Shown: piece after piece, positions 27,258 through 39,068 of the stretch | Layout of the letters: each line of letters starts with the position of its first letter | Numbering within the stretch: the stretch's first letter is position 1 | Source: Clusia tigrina | Lineage: Eukaryota; Arthropoda; Insecta; Diptera; Clusiidae | Length of the DNA: 64,000 nucleotides | Assembly: GCA_920105625.2 (NCBI GenBank) | Contig: OV050033.1 | Span: 90,150,280-90,214,279, forward strand | Reading direction: 5' to 3' | Notes under the pieces: generated by a model | The model's input: the letters and a program-made list of their open reading frames with translations, nothing else | Told to the model about the DNA's origin: nothing | The model's database searches: none | Translations under genes and position numbers: made by a program

Positions 27258-29368
27258 TACTCGAGCCTCTTGTCAATTTAAGCTATCGTTCAAAGCCTTG
27301 AGTCCCAAATCAAACACTGATAAAACTTCAAATTACCATAACTTCTGCACGGTACGTCCTGAGCCTATCAAAGTTTGCCACATACAAATGCTTGTAACTT
27401 TTTACTGGAGCGTCATAAGGCCTTGAAATTTTGTAACAATAAAGTACTCGAGCCTCTTGTCAATTTAAGCTATCGCTCAAAGCTATGCTACCCTTGAGTC
27501 CCAATTCAAACACTGATAAAACTTCAAATGGCCCTAACTTCTATACGGTACGTCCTACACCTATCAAAGTTTGCAACATACAAATGCTTGTAACTTTTTA
27601 CTGGAGCGTCATAAAACCTTGAAATTTTGTAACAATAAAGTACTCGAGCCTCTTGTCAATTTAAGCTATCGCTCAAAGCTATGCTACCCTTGAGTCCCAA
27701 TTCAAACACTGATAAAACTTCAAATGGCCCTAACTTCTATACGGTACGTCCTACACCTATCAAAGTTTGCAACATACAAATGCTTGTAACTTTTTACTGG
27801 AGCGTCATAAAACCTTGAAATTTTGTAACAATAAAGTACTCGAGCCTCTTGTCAATTTAAGCTATCGTTCAAAGCCTTGAGTCCCAAATCAAACACTGAT
27901 AAAACTTCAAATTACCATAACTTCTGCACGGTACGTCCTGAGCCTATCAAAGTTTGCCACATACAAATGCTTGTAACTTTTTACTGGAGCGTCATAAGGC
28001 CTTGAAATTTTGTAACAATAAAGTACTCGAGCCTCTTGTCAATTTAAGCTATCGCTCAAAGCTATGCTACCCTTGAGTCCCAATTCAAACACTGATAAAA
28101 CTTCAAATGGCCCTAACTTCTATACGGTACGTCCTACACCTATCAAAGTTTGCAACATACAAATGCTTGTAACTTTTTACTGGAGCGTCATAAAACCTTG
28201 AAATTTTGTAACAATAAAGTACTCGAGCCTCTTGTCAATTTAAGCTATCGTTCAAAGCCTTGAGTCCCAAATCAAACACTGATAAAACTTCAAATTACCA
28301 TAACTTCTGCACGGTACGTCCTGAGCCTATCAAAGTTTGCCACATACAAATGCTTGTAACTTTTTACTGGAGCGTCATAAGGCCTTGAAATTTTGTAACA
28401 ATAAAGTACTCGAGCCTCTTGTCAATTTAAGCTATCGCTCAAAGCTATGCTACCCTTGAGTCCCAATTCAAACACTGATAAAACTTCAAATGGCCCTAAC
28501 TTCTATACGGTACGTCCTACACCTATCAAAGTTTGCAACATACAAATGCTTGTAACTTTTTACTGGAGCGTCATAAAACCTTGAAATTTTGTAACAATAA
28601 AGTACTCGAGCCTCTTGTCAATTTAAGCTATCGCTCAAAGCTATGCTACCCTTGAGTCCCAATTCAAACACTGATAAAACTTCAAATGGCCCTAACTTCT
28701 ATACGGTACGTCCTACACCTATCAAAGTTTGCAACATACAAATGCTTGTAACTTTTTACTGGAGCGTCATAAAACCTTGAAATTTTGTAACAATAAAGTA
28801 CTCGAGCCTCTTGTCAATTTAAGCTATCGTTCAAAGCCTTGAGTCCCAAATCAAACACTGATAAAACTTCAAATTACCATAACTTCTGCACGGTACGTCC
28901 TGAGCCTATCAAAGTTTGCCACATACAAATGCTTGTAACTTTTTACTGGAGCGTCATAAGGCCTTGAAATTTTGTAACAATAAAGTACTCGAGCCTCTTG
29001 TCAATTTAAGCTATCGCTCAAAGCTATGCTACCCTTGAGTCCCAATTCAAACACTGATAAAACTTCAAATGGCCCTAACTTCTATACGGTACGTCCTACA
29101 CCTATCAAAGTTTGCAACATACAAATGCTTGTATCTTTTTACTGGAGCGTCATAAAACCTTGAAATTTTGTAACAATAAAGTACTCGAGCCTCTTGTCAA
29201 TTTAAGCTATCGTTCAAAGCCTTGAGTCCCAAATCAAACACTGATAAAACTTCAAATTACCATAACTTCTGCACGGTACGTCCTGAGCCTATCAAAGTTT
29301 GCCACATACAAATGCTTGTAACTTTTTACTGGAGCGTCATAAGGCCTTGAAATTTTGTGACAATAAAG
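27258..29368 (+). repeat. B- and C-free run of D and A monomers
   Basis: Order D, A, A, D, A, D, A, A, D, A, D starting at 27258, 27445, 27641, 27837, 28024, 28220, 28407, 28603, 28799, 28986 and 29182. It is the longest stretch of the core without B or C; the units are D-A (383 bp) and D-A-A (579 bp). Confidence 0.88.
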
Positions 29369-30152
29369 TACTCGAGCCTCTTGTCAATTTCAGCTATCGC
29401 TCAAAGCTATGCTACCCTTGAGTCCCAATTCAAACACTGATAAAACTTCAAATGGCCCTAACTTCTATACGGTACGTCCTACACCTATCAAAGTTTGCAA
29501 CATACAAATGCTTGTAACTTTTTACTGGAGCGTCATAAAACCTTGAAATTTTGTAACAATAAAGTACTCGAGCCTCTTGTCAATTTAAGTTATCGCTCAA
29601 AGCTATGCTACCCTTGAGTCCCAAATCAAACAGAGATAAAACTTCAAATGGCCCTAACTTCTATACATTACGTCCTACAACTACCAAAGTTTGCAACATA
29701 CAAATGCTTGTAACTTTTTACTGGAGCGTCATAAAACCTTGAAATTTTGTAACAATAAAGTACTCGAGCCTCTTGTCAATTTAAGTTATCGCTCAAAGCT
29801 ATGCTACCCTTGAGTCCCAAATCAAACAGAGATAAAACTTCAAATGGCCCTAACTTCTATACATTACGTCCTACAACTACCAAAGTTTGCAACATACAAA
29901 TGCTTGTAACTTTTTACTGGAGCATCAAAAAACCTTGAAATTTTGTGACAATAAAGTACTCGAGCCTCTTATCAATTTAAGCAATCGCTCAAAGCTATGC
30001 TACTCTTGAGTCCCAAATCAAACACTGATAAAACTTCAAATGGCCCTAACTTCTATACGGCACGTCCTACACCTATCAAAGTTTGCAACATACAAATGTT
30101 TGTATCTTTTTACTGGAGCGTCATAAAACTTTGAAATTTTGTAACAATAAAG
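29369..30152 (+). repeat. Hybrid monomers at the right end of the core
   Basis: The D at 29182 ends with GTGACAATAAAG, and the monomer at 29369 begins with ATTTCAGCTATCG (F mark) but continues as A. The F-like patch is about 29359-29391. Two B monomers follow directly (29565, 29761); the first has an A-type end. The C at 29957 carries CACTGATAAA instead of CAATGATAAA. This clustering of hybrids lies next to the change from uniform to diverged sequence at about 30.3 kb. Confidence 0.82.
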
Positions 30153-30304
30153 TACTCGAGCCTCTTGTCAATTTAAGCTATCGCTCAAAGCCTTGAGTAC
30201 CAAATCAAACACTGATAAAACTTCAAATGACCATAACGTCTGTACGGTACGTCCTAACTTTTTACTGGAGCGTCATAAGGCCTAGAAATTTTGTAACAAT
30301 AAAG
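30153..30304 (+). repeat. Short 152-bp monomer (type G), fourth copy
   Basis: This copy marks the right edge of the homogeneous core. H (30305) and an I-like monomer (30501) follow; the latter switches to CATCATCCAAATGCG in its right half, so the link to the earlier G-H-I blocks ends inside it. Confidence 0.92.
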
Positions 30305-30500
30305 TACTCGAGACTCTTGTCAATTTAAGCTATCGCTCAAAGCTATCCTACCCTTGAGTCCCAAATCAAACACTGATAAATCTTCAAATGTCCCTAACTA
30401 CTATACGGTACGTCCTACTCCTATCAAAGTTTGCAACATACAAATGCTTGTAACTTTTTACCAGAGCGTCATAAAACCTTGAAATTTTGTAACAATAAAT

Positions 30501-31079
30501 TACTCGAGCCTCTTGTCAATTTAAGTTATCGCTCAAAGCTATGCTACCCTTGAGTCCCAAATCAAACACTGATAAAACTTCAAATGGCCCCAACTTATAT
30601 ACGGTACGTCCTACACCTATCAAAGTTTGCATCATCCAAATGCGTGTAACTTTTTACTGGAGCGTCATAAAACCTTGAAATTTTGTAACAATAAAGTACT
30701 CGAGCCTCTTGTCAATTTAAGCTATCGCTCAAAGCCTTGAGTCCCAAATCAAACACTGATAAAACTTCAAATGACCATAACTTCTGTACGGTACGTCCTA
30801 AGCCTATCAAAGTTTGCAACATACAAATGCTTGCCACTTTTTACTGGAGCGTCATAAGGCCTTGAAATTTTGTAACAATAAAGTACTCGAGCCTCTTGTC
30901 AATTTAAGCTATCGCTCAAAGCTATGCTACCCTTGAGTCTCAATTCAAACACTGATAAAACTTCAAATGGCCCTAACTTCTATACGGTACGTCCTACACC
31001 TATCAAAGTTTGCCACATACAAATGCTAGTAACTTTTTACTGGAGCGTCATAAAACCTTGAAATTTTGTAACAATAAAG
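30501..31079 (+). repeat. 3-monomer block (579 bp), first copy
   Basis: Monomers at 30501, 30697 and 30884 (196, 187, 196 bp) with CATCATCCAAATGCG at 30630, TTGCCACTTTTTAC and GAGTCTCAATTC. The block returns at 31667-32245, offset 1166 bp, with all these private marks. Confidence 0.9.
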
Positions 31080-31666
31080 TACTCGAGCCTCTTGTCAATT
31101 TAAGTTTCGCTCAAAGCTATGCTACCCTTGAGTCCCAAATCAAACACTGATAAAACTTCAAATGGCCCTAACTTCTATACAGTACGTCCTACACCTATCA
31201 AAGATTGCAACATACAAGTGTTTGTAACTTTTTACTGTGGCGTCTTAAAACCTTGAAATTTTGTAACAATTAAGTACTCGGGCCTCTTGTCAATTTATGC
31301 GATCGCTCAAACCTATGCTACCCTTGAGTCCCAAATCAAACACTGATAAAACTTCAAATGGCCCTAACTTCTATACGGTACATCCTACGCCTATCAAAGT
31401 TCGCAACATACAAATGCTTGTAACCTTTTACTGGAGCGTCATAAATCCTTGAAATTTTGTAACAATAAAGTACTCGAGCCTCTTGTCAATTTAAGCTATC
31501 GCTCAAAACTATGGTACCTTTGAGTCCCAAATCAAACACTGATAAAATTTCAAATGGCCCTAACTTCTTTACGGTACGTCCTACACCTATCAAAGTTTGC
31601 AACATACAAATGCTTGCAACTTTTTACTGGAGCTTCATAAAACCTTGAAATTTTGTAACAATAAAT

Positions 31667-32245
31667 TACTCGAGCCTCTTGTCAATTTAAGTTATCGCTC
31701 AAAGCTATGCTACCCTTGAGTCCCAAATCAAACACTGATAAAACTTCAAATGGCCCCAACTTATATACGGTACGTCCTACACCTATCAAAGTTTGCATCA
31801 TCCAAATGCGTGTAACTTTTTACTGGAGCGTCATAAAACCTTGAAATTTTGTAACAATAAAGTACTCGAGCCTCTTGTCAATTTAAGCTATCGCTCAAAG
31901 CCTTGAGTCCCAAATCAAACACTGATAAAACTTCAAATGACCATAACTTCTGTACGGTACGTCCTAAGCCTATCAAAGTTTGCAACATACAAATGCTTGC
32001 CACTTTTTACTGGAGCGTCATAAGGCCTTGAAATTTTGTAACAATAAAGTACTCGAGCCTCTTGTCAATTTAAGCTATCGCTCAAAGCTATGCTACCCTT
32101 GAGTCTCAATTCAAACACTGATAAAACTTCAAATGGCCCTAACTTCTATACGGTACGTCCTACACCTATCAAAGTTTGCCACATACAAATGCTAGTAACT
32201 TTTTACTGGAGCGTCATAAAACCTTGAAATTTTGTAACAATAAAG
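31667..32245 (+). repeat. 3-monomer block (579 bp), second copy
   Basis: Repeat of 30501-31079 at +1166. CATCATCC is at 31796. Three monomers (31080, 31275 and 31471) lie between the copies, so the offset equals six monomers less the length variants. Confidence 0.9.
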
Positions 32246-33804
32246 TACTCGAGCCTCTTGTCAATTTAAGTTATCGCTTAAAGCTATGCTACCCTTGAGT
32301 CCCAAATCAAACACTGATAAAACTTCAAATGGCCCCAACTTCTATACGCTACGTCCTACAACTTTCAAAGTTTGCAACACACAAATGCTTGTAACTTTTT
32401 ACTGGAGCGTCATAAAACCTTGAAATTTGGTAACAATAAAGTACTCGAGCCTTTTGTCAATTTAAGCTCTCGTTCAAAGCTATGCTACCCTTCAGTCCCA
32501 AATCAAACACTGATGAAACTTCAAATGGCCCTAATTTCTATACGATACGTCCTACACCTATCAAATTTTGCAACATACAAATGCTAGTAACTTTTTACTG
32601 GAGCGTCATAAAATCTTGAAATTCTGTAACAATAAAGTAGTCGAGACTCTTGTCAATTTAAGCTATCGCTCAAAGCTATCCTACCCTTGAGTCCCAAATC
32701 AAACACTGATAAAACTTCAAATGTCCCTAACTACTATACTGTACGTCCTACTCCTATCAAAGTTTGCAACATACAAATGCTTGTAACTTTTTATCAGAGC
32801 GTCATAAAGCCTAGAAATTTTGTAACAATAAAGTACTCGAGCCTCTTGTCAATTTAAGCTTTCGCTCAAAGCTATGCTACCCTTGAGTCCCAAATCAAAC
32901 ACTGATAAAACTTCAAATGGCCCTAACTTCTATACGGTACGTCCTACACCTATCAAAGATTGCAACATACAAGTGTTTGTAACTTTTTACTGTAGCGTCT
33001 TAAAACCTTGAAATTTTGTAACAATTAAGTACTCGCGCCTCTTGTCAATTTATGCTATCGCTCAAACCTATGCTACCCTTGAGTCCCAAATCAAACACTG
33101 ATAAAACTTCAAATGGCCCTAACTTCTTTACGGTACGTCCTACACCTATCAAAGTTTGCAACATACAAATGCTTGCAACTTTTTACTGGAGCTTCATAAA
33201 ACCTTGAAATTTTGTAACAATAAATTACTCGAGCCTCTTGTCAATTTAAGTTATCGCTCAATGCTATGCTACCCTTGAGTCCCAAATCAAACACTGATAA
33301 AACTTCAAATGGCCCTAACTTATATACGGTACGTCCTACACCTATCAAAGTTTGCATCATCCAAATGCTTGTAACTTTTTACTGGAGCGTCATAAAACCT
33401 TGAAATTTTGTAACAATAAAGTACTCGAGCCTCTTGTCAATTTAAGCTATCGCTCAAAGCCTTGAGTCCCAAATCAAACACTGATAAAACTTCAAATGAC
33501 CATAACTTCTGTACGGTACGTCCTAAGCCTATCAAATTTTGCAACATACAAATGCTTGTAACTTTTTACTGGAGCGTCATAAGGCCTTGAAATTTTGTAA
33601 CAATAAAGTACTCGAGCCTCTTGTCAATTTAAGCTATCGCTCAAAGCTATGCTACCCTTGAGTCCCAATTCAAACACTGATAAAACTTCAAATGGCCCTA
33701 ACTTCTATACGCTACGTCCTACAACTATCAAAGTTTGCAACATACAAATGCTTGTAACTTTTTACTGGAGCGTCATAAAACCTTGAAACTTGGTAACAAT
33801 AAAG

Positions 33805-35755
33805 TACTCGAGCCTTTTGTCAATTTAAGCTCTCGTTCAAAGCTATGCTACCCTTCAGTCCCAAATCAAACACTGATGAAACTTCAAATGGCCCTAACTT
33901 CTATACGATACATCCTACACCTATCAAGGTTTGCAACATACAAATGCTTGTAACTTTTTACCAGAGCGTCTTAAAACCTAGAAATTTTGTAACAATAAAG
34001 TACTCGAGCCTCTTGTCAAGTTAAGCTTTCGCTCAAAGCTATGCTACCCTTGAGTCCCAAATCAAACACTGATAAAACTTCAAATTGCCCTAACTTCTAT
34101 ACGGTACGTCCTACACCTATCAAAGATTGCAACATACAAGTGTTTGTAACTTTTTACTGTAGCGTCTTAAAACCTTGAAATTTTGTAACAATTAAGTGCT
34201 CGGGCCTCTTGTCAATTTCTGCTATCGCTCAAACCTATGCTACCCTTGAGTCCCAAATCACACACTGATAAAACTTCAAATGGCCCTAACTTCTATACGG
34301 TACATCCTACGCCTATCAAACTTCGCAACATACAAATGCTTGTAACCTTTTACTGGAGCGTCATAAATCCTTGAAATTTTGTAACAATAAGGTACTCGAG
34401 CCTCTTGTCAATTTAAGCTATCGCTCAAAACTATGGTACCCTTGAGTCCCAAATCAAACACTGATAAAACTTCAAATGGCCCTAACTTCTTTACGGTACG
34501 TCCTACACCTATCAAAGTTTGCAACATACAAATGCTTGCAACTTTTTACTGGAGCTTCATAAAACCTTGAAATTTTGTAACAATAAATTACTCGAGCCTC
34601 TTGTCAATTTAAGTTATCGCTCAAAGCTATGCTACCCTTGAGTCCCAAATCAAACACTGATAAAACTTCAGATGGACCTTACTTCTATACGGTACGTCCT
34701 ACACTTATCAAAGTTTGCAACATACAAATGCTTGTAACTTTTTACTGGTGCGTCATAAAAACTTGAAATTTTGTAACAATAGAGTACTTGAGCCTCTTGC
34801 CAATTTAAGCTATCGCTCAAACTATGCTACCCTTGAGACCCAAATCAAACACTGATAAAACTTCAAATGGCCCTAACTTCTATACGGTACGTCCTACACC
34901 TATCAAAGTTTGCAAGATACAAGTGCTTGTAACTTTTTACTGGAGCGTCATAAAACCTTGAAATTTTGTAACAATTAAGTACTCGAGCCTCTTGTCAATT
35001 TAAGCTATCGCTCAAAGCTATGCTACCATTCAGTCCCAAATCAAACACTGATAAAACTTCAAATGGCCCTAACTTTTATACGCTACGTCCTACAACTATC
35101 AATGTTTGCAACATACAAATGCTTGTAACTTTTTACTGGAGCGTCATAAATCCTTGAAATTTTGTAACAATAAAGTACTTGATCCTCTTGTCAATTTAAG
35201 CTATCGCTCAAAGCTATGCTACCCTTCAGTCCCAAATCAAACACTGAAAAAACTTCAAATGGCACTAGCTTATATACGGTACATCCTACGTCTATCAAAA
35301 TTTGCAACATACAAATGCTTGTAACCTTTTACTGGAGCGTCATAAATCCTTGAAATTTTGTAACAATAAAGTACTCGAGATTTTTGTCAATTTAAGATAT
35401 CGCTCAAAGCTATGCTACCCTTTAGTCCCAAATCAAACACTGATAAAACTTCAAATGGCCCTAACTTCTCTACGGAACGTCCTACACCTATCAAAGTTTG
35501 CAACATACAAATGCTTGCAACTTTTTACTGGAGCTTCATAAAACCTTGAAATTTTGTAACAATAAATTACTCGAGCCTCTTGTCAATTTAAGTTATCGCT
35601 CAAAGCTATGCTACCCTTGAGTCCCAAATCAAACACTGATAAAACTTCAAATGGCCGTAACTTCTATACGGTACGTCCTACACCTATCAAAGTTTGCCAC
35701 ATACAAATGCTTGTAACTTTTTACTGGAGCGTCATAAAACCTGAAAATTTTGTAA
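33805..35755 (+). repeat. 17-monomer duplication (offset 3305 bp), left copy
   Basis: Monomers at 33805, 34001, 34197, 34393, 34589, 34785 (195 bp), 34980, 35176, 35372 and 35568 (188 bp) match those 3305 bp to the right. Shared private marks include CTTTTGTCAATTTAAGCTC, CAAACTTCGC, AATAAGGTAC, TACTTGATCC and CTCAAACTATGC. Similarity seems to begin near 33690, just inside the previous monomer. The left copy alone has lost eight bases before 35756 (TTGTAATACTCG). Several 63-79 codon open frames here are satellite read-through. Confidence 0.9.
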
Positions 35756-37109
35756 TACTCGAGCCTCTTGTCAATTTAAGCTATCGCTCAAAGCCTTGAG
35801 TCCCAAATCAAACACTGATGAAACTTCAAATGACCATAACTTTTGTACGGTACGTCCCAAGCCTATCAAAGTTTGCAACATACAAGTGTTTGTAAATTTT
35901 TACTGTAGCGTCTTAAAACCTAGAAATTTTGTAATAATAAAGTACTTGATACTCTTGTCAATTTAAGTTATCGCTCAAAGCTATGCTACCCTTGAGTCCC
36001 AAATCAAACACTGATAAAACTTCAAATTGCCCTAACTTCTATACGGTACGTCCTACACCTATCAAAGATTGCAACATACAAGTGTTTGTAACTTTTTACT
36101 GTAGCGTCTTAAAACCTTGAAATTTTGTAACAATTAAGTACTCGGGCCTCTTGTCAATTTATGCTATCGCTCAAACCTATGCTACCCTTGAGTCCCAAAC
36201 CAAACACTGATAAAACTTCAAATGGCCCAAACTTCTTTACGGTACGTCCTACACCTATCAAAGTTTGCAACATACAAATGCTTGCAACTTTTAACTGGAG
36301 CTTCAAAAAACCTTGAAATTTTGTAACAATAAATTACTCGAGCCTCTTGTCAATTTAAGTTATCGCTCAAAGCTATGCTACCCTTGAGTCCCAAATCAAA
36401 CACTGATAAAACTTCAAATGGCCCTAACTTATATACGGTACGTCCTACACCTATCAAAGTTTGCATCATCCAAATGCTTGTAACTTTTTACTGGAGCGTC
36501 ATAAAACCTTGAAATTTTGTAACAATAAAGTTCTCGAGCCTCTTGTCAATTTAAGCTATCGCTCAAAGCCTTGAGTCCCAAATCAAACACTGATAAAACC
36601 TCAAATGGCCCTAACTACTATACGGTACGTCCTACACCTATCAAAGTTTGCAATATACAAATGCTTGTAACTTTTTACTGGAGCGTCATAAGGCCTTGAA
36701 ATTTTGTAACAATAAAGTACTCGAGCCTCTTGTCAATTTAAGCTATCGCTCAAAGCTAAGCTACCCTTGAGTCCCAATTCAAACACTGATAAAACTTCAA
36801 ATGGCCCTAACTTCTATACGGTACGTCCTACACCTATCAAAGTTTGCCACATGCAAATGCTAGTAACTTTTTACTGGAGCGTCATAAAACCTTGAAATTT
36901 TGTAACAATAAAGTACTCGAGCCTCTTGTCAATTTAAGTTATCGCTCAAAGCTATGCTACCCTTGAGTCCCAGATCAAACACTGATAAAACTTCAAATGG
37001 CCCTAACTTCTATACGCTACGTCCTACAACTATCAAAGTTTGCAACATACAAATGCTTGTAACTTTTTACTGGAGCGTCATAAAACCTTGAAATTTGGTA
37101 ACAATAAAG
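35756..37109 (+). repeat. Monomers linking the two 3305-bp-offset copies; 36139-37035 recurs at 55524
   Basis: Starts are 35756 (187 bp), 35943, 36139, 36335, 36531 (187), 36718 and 36914. Private marks CCCAAACTTC, TTCTCGAGCC at 36531, AAAACCTCAAATG near 36597 and GTCCCAGATC near 36968 all occur again 19,385 bp to the right. This segment is one half of the longest-range copy I could find in the window. Confidence 0.87.
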
Positions 37110-39068
37110 TACTCGAGCCTTTTGTCAATTTAAGCTCTCGTTCAAAGCTATGCTACCCTTCAGTTCCAAATCAAACACTGATGAAACTTCAAATGGCCCT
37201 AACTTCTATACGATACGTCCTACACCTATCAAAGTTTGCAACATACAAATGCTTGTAACTTTTTACCAGAGCGTCTTAAAACCTAGAAATTTTGTAACAA
37301 TAAAGTACTCGAGCCACTTGTCAAGTTAAGCTTTCGCTCAAAGCTATGCTACCCTTGAGTCCCAAGTCAAACACTGATAAAACTTCAAATTGCCCTAACT
37401 TCTATACGGTACGTCCTACACCTATCAAAGATTGCAACATACAAGTGTTTGTAACTTTTTACTGTAGCGTCTTAAAACCTTGAAATTTTGTAACAATTAA
37501 GTACTCGGGCCTCTTGTCAATTTCTGCTATCGCTCAAACCTATGCTATCCTTGAGTCCCAAATCAAACACTGATAAGACTTCAAATGGCCCTAACTTCTA
37601 TACGGTACATCCTACGCCTATCAAACTTCGCAACATACAAATGCTTGTAACCTTTTACTGGAGCGTCATAAATCCTTGAAATTTTGTAACAATAAGGTAC
37701 TCGAGCCTCTTGTCAATTTAAGCTATCGCTCAAAACTATGGTACCCTTGAGTCCCAAATCAAACACTGATAAAACTTCAAATGGCCCTAACTTCTTTACG
37801 GTACGTCCTACACCTATCAAAGTTTGCAACATACAAATGCTTGCAACTTTTTACTGGAGCTTCATAAAACCTTGAAATTTTGTAACAATAAATTACTCGA
37901 GCCTCTTGTCAATTTAAGTTATCGCTCAAAGCTATGCTACCCTTGAGTCCCAAATCAAACACTGATAAAACTTCAGATGGCCCTAACTTCTTTACGGTAC
38001 GTCCTACACTTATCAAAGTTTGCAACATACAAATGCTTGTAACTTTTTACTGGTGCGTCATAAAAACTTGAAATTTTGTAACAATAGAGTACTTGAGCCT
38101 CTTGTCAATTTAAGCTATCGCTCAAACTATGCTACCCTTGAGACCCAAATCAAACACTGATAAAACTTCAAATGGCCCTAACTTCTATACGGTACTTCCT
38201 ACACCTACCAAAGTTTGCAAGATACAAGTGCTTGTAACTTTTTACTGGAGCGTCATAAAACCTTGAAATTTTGTAACAATTAAGTACTCGAGCCTCTTGT
38301 CAACTTAAGCTATCGCTCAAAGCTATGCTACCATTCAGTCCCAAATCAAACACTGATAAAACTTCAAATGGCCCTAACTTTTATACGCTACGTCCTACAA
38401 CTATCAATGTTTGCAACATACAAATGCTTGTAACTTTTTACTGGAGCGTCATAAATCCTTGAAATTTTGTAACAATAAAGTACTTGATCCTCTTGTCAAT
38501 TTAAGCTATCGCTCAAAGCTATGCTACCCTGCAGTCCCAAATCAAACACTGAAAAAACTTCAAATGGCACTAGCTTATATACGGTACATCCTACGTCTAT
38601 CAAAATTTGCAAAATACAAATGCTTGTAACCTTTTACTGGAGCGTCATAAATCCTTGAAATTTTATAACAATAAAGTACTCGAGCCTCTTGTCAATTTAA
38701 GATATCGCTCAAAGCTATGCTACCCTTTAGTCCCAAATCAAACACTGATAAAACTTCAAATGGCCCTAACTTCTCTACGGAACGTCCTACACCTATCAAA
38801 GTTTGCAACATACAAATGCTTGCAACTTTTTACTGGAGCTTCATAAAACCTTGAAATTTTGTAACAATAAATTACTCGAGCCTCTTGTCAATTTAAGTTA
38901 TCGCTCAAAGCTGTGCTACCCTTGAGTCCCAAATCAAACACTGATAAAACTTCAAATGGCCGTAACTTCTATACGGTACGTCCTACACCTATCAAAGTTT
39001 GCCACATACAAATGCTTGTAACTTTTTACTGGAGCGTCATAAAACCTGAAAATTTTGTAATAATAAAG
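37110..39068 (+). repeat. 17-monomer duplication (offset 3305 bp), right copy
   Basis: Monomers at 37110, 37306, 37502, 37698, 37894, 38090, 38285, 38481, 38677 and 38873 match 33805-35755. This copy has scattered differences (GAGCCACTTG at 37306, GATAAGACTTC near 37573, CTACCCTGCAG near 38525) and keeps the eight bases missing from the left copy. The two copies are clearly more different than the 4036-bp pair, so this duplication is older. Confidence 0.9.

Larger units (their letters stand above)
13095..30152 (+). repeat. Homogeneous satellite core of 88 monomers, mainly types A, B, C and D
   Basis: Monomers of one type are almost base-identical across 17 kb. I count 21 D monomers (187 bp) here and 23 from 9237 onward. 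The arithmetic closes: 108 monomers of 196 bp from 9237 to 30152, less 23 x 9, less 44 for G and less 1, gives the observed 20,916 bp. The recurring units are D-A-A-B-C (971 bp), D-A-A-B-C-A (1167 bp) and D-A (383 bp). E and F appear once together (16979, 17175). Few private changes occur, for example ACCAAGAAATT near 15985 and TACTAGAGCC at 17567. Confidence 0.93.
30305..33804 (+). repeat. Diverged monomers right of the core
   Basis: Monomers here differ from one another much more than in the core. Starts are 30305, 30501, 30697 (187 bp), 30884, 31080 (195 bp, AAGTTTCGC), 31275, 31471, 31667, 31863 (187), 32050, 32246, 32442, 32638, 32834, 33030, 33226, 33422 (187) and 33609. Many carry variants not seen in the core, such as CGGGCC or CGCGCC replacing CGAGCC, AGCTTCATAA, AATAAATTAC and GCTTTCGC. 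A stop-free stretch of 71 codons at 32372-32587 is chance. Confidence 0.88.

Noticed and set aside
13487..29368. RNA polymerase III B-box-like GTTCAAAGC in D monomers
   Set aside because: It fits the loose core only; there is no A box at a proper distance and no T-run terminator arrangement, so tRNA or SINE origin is not supported.
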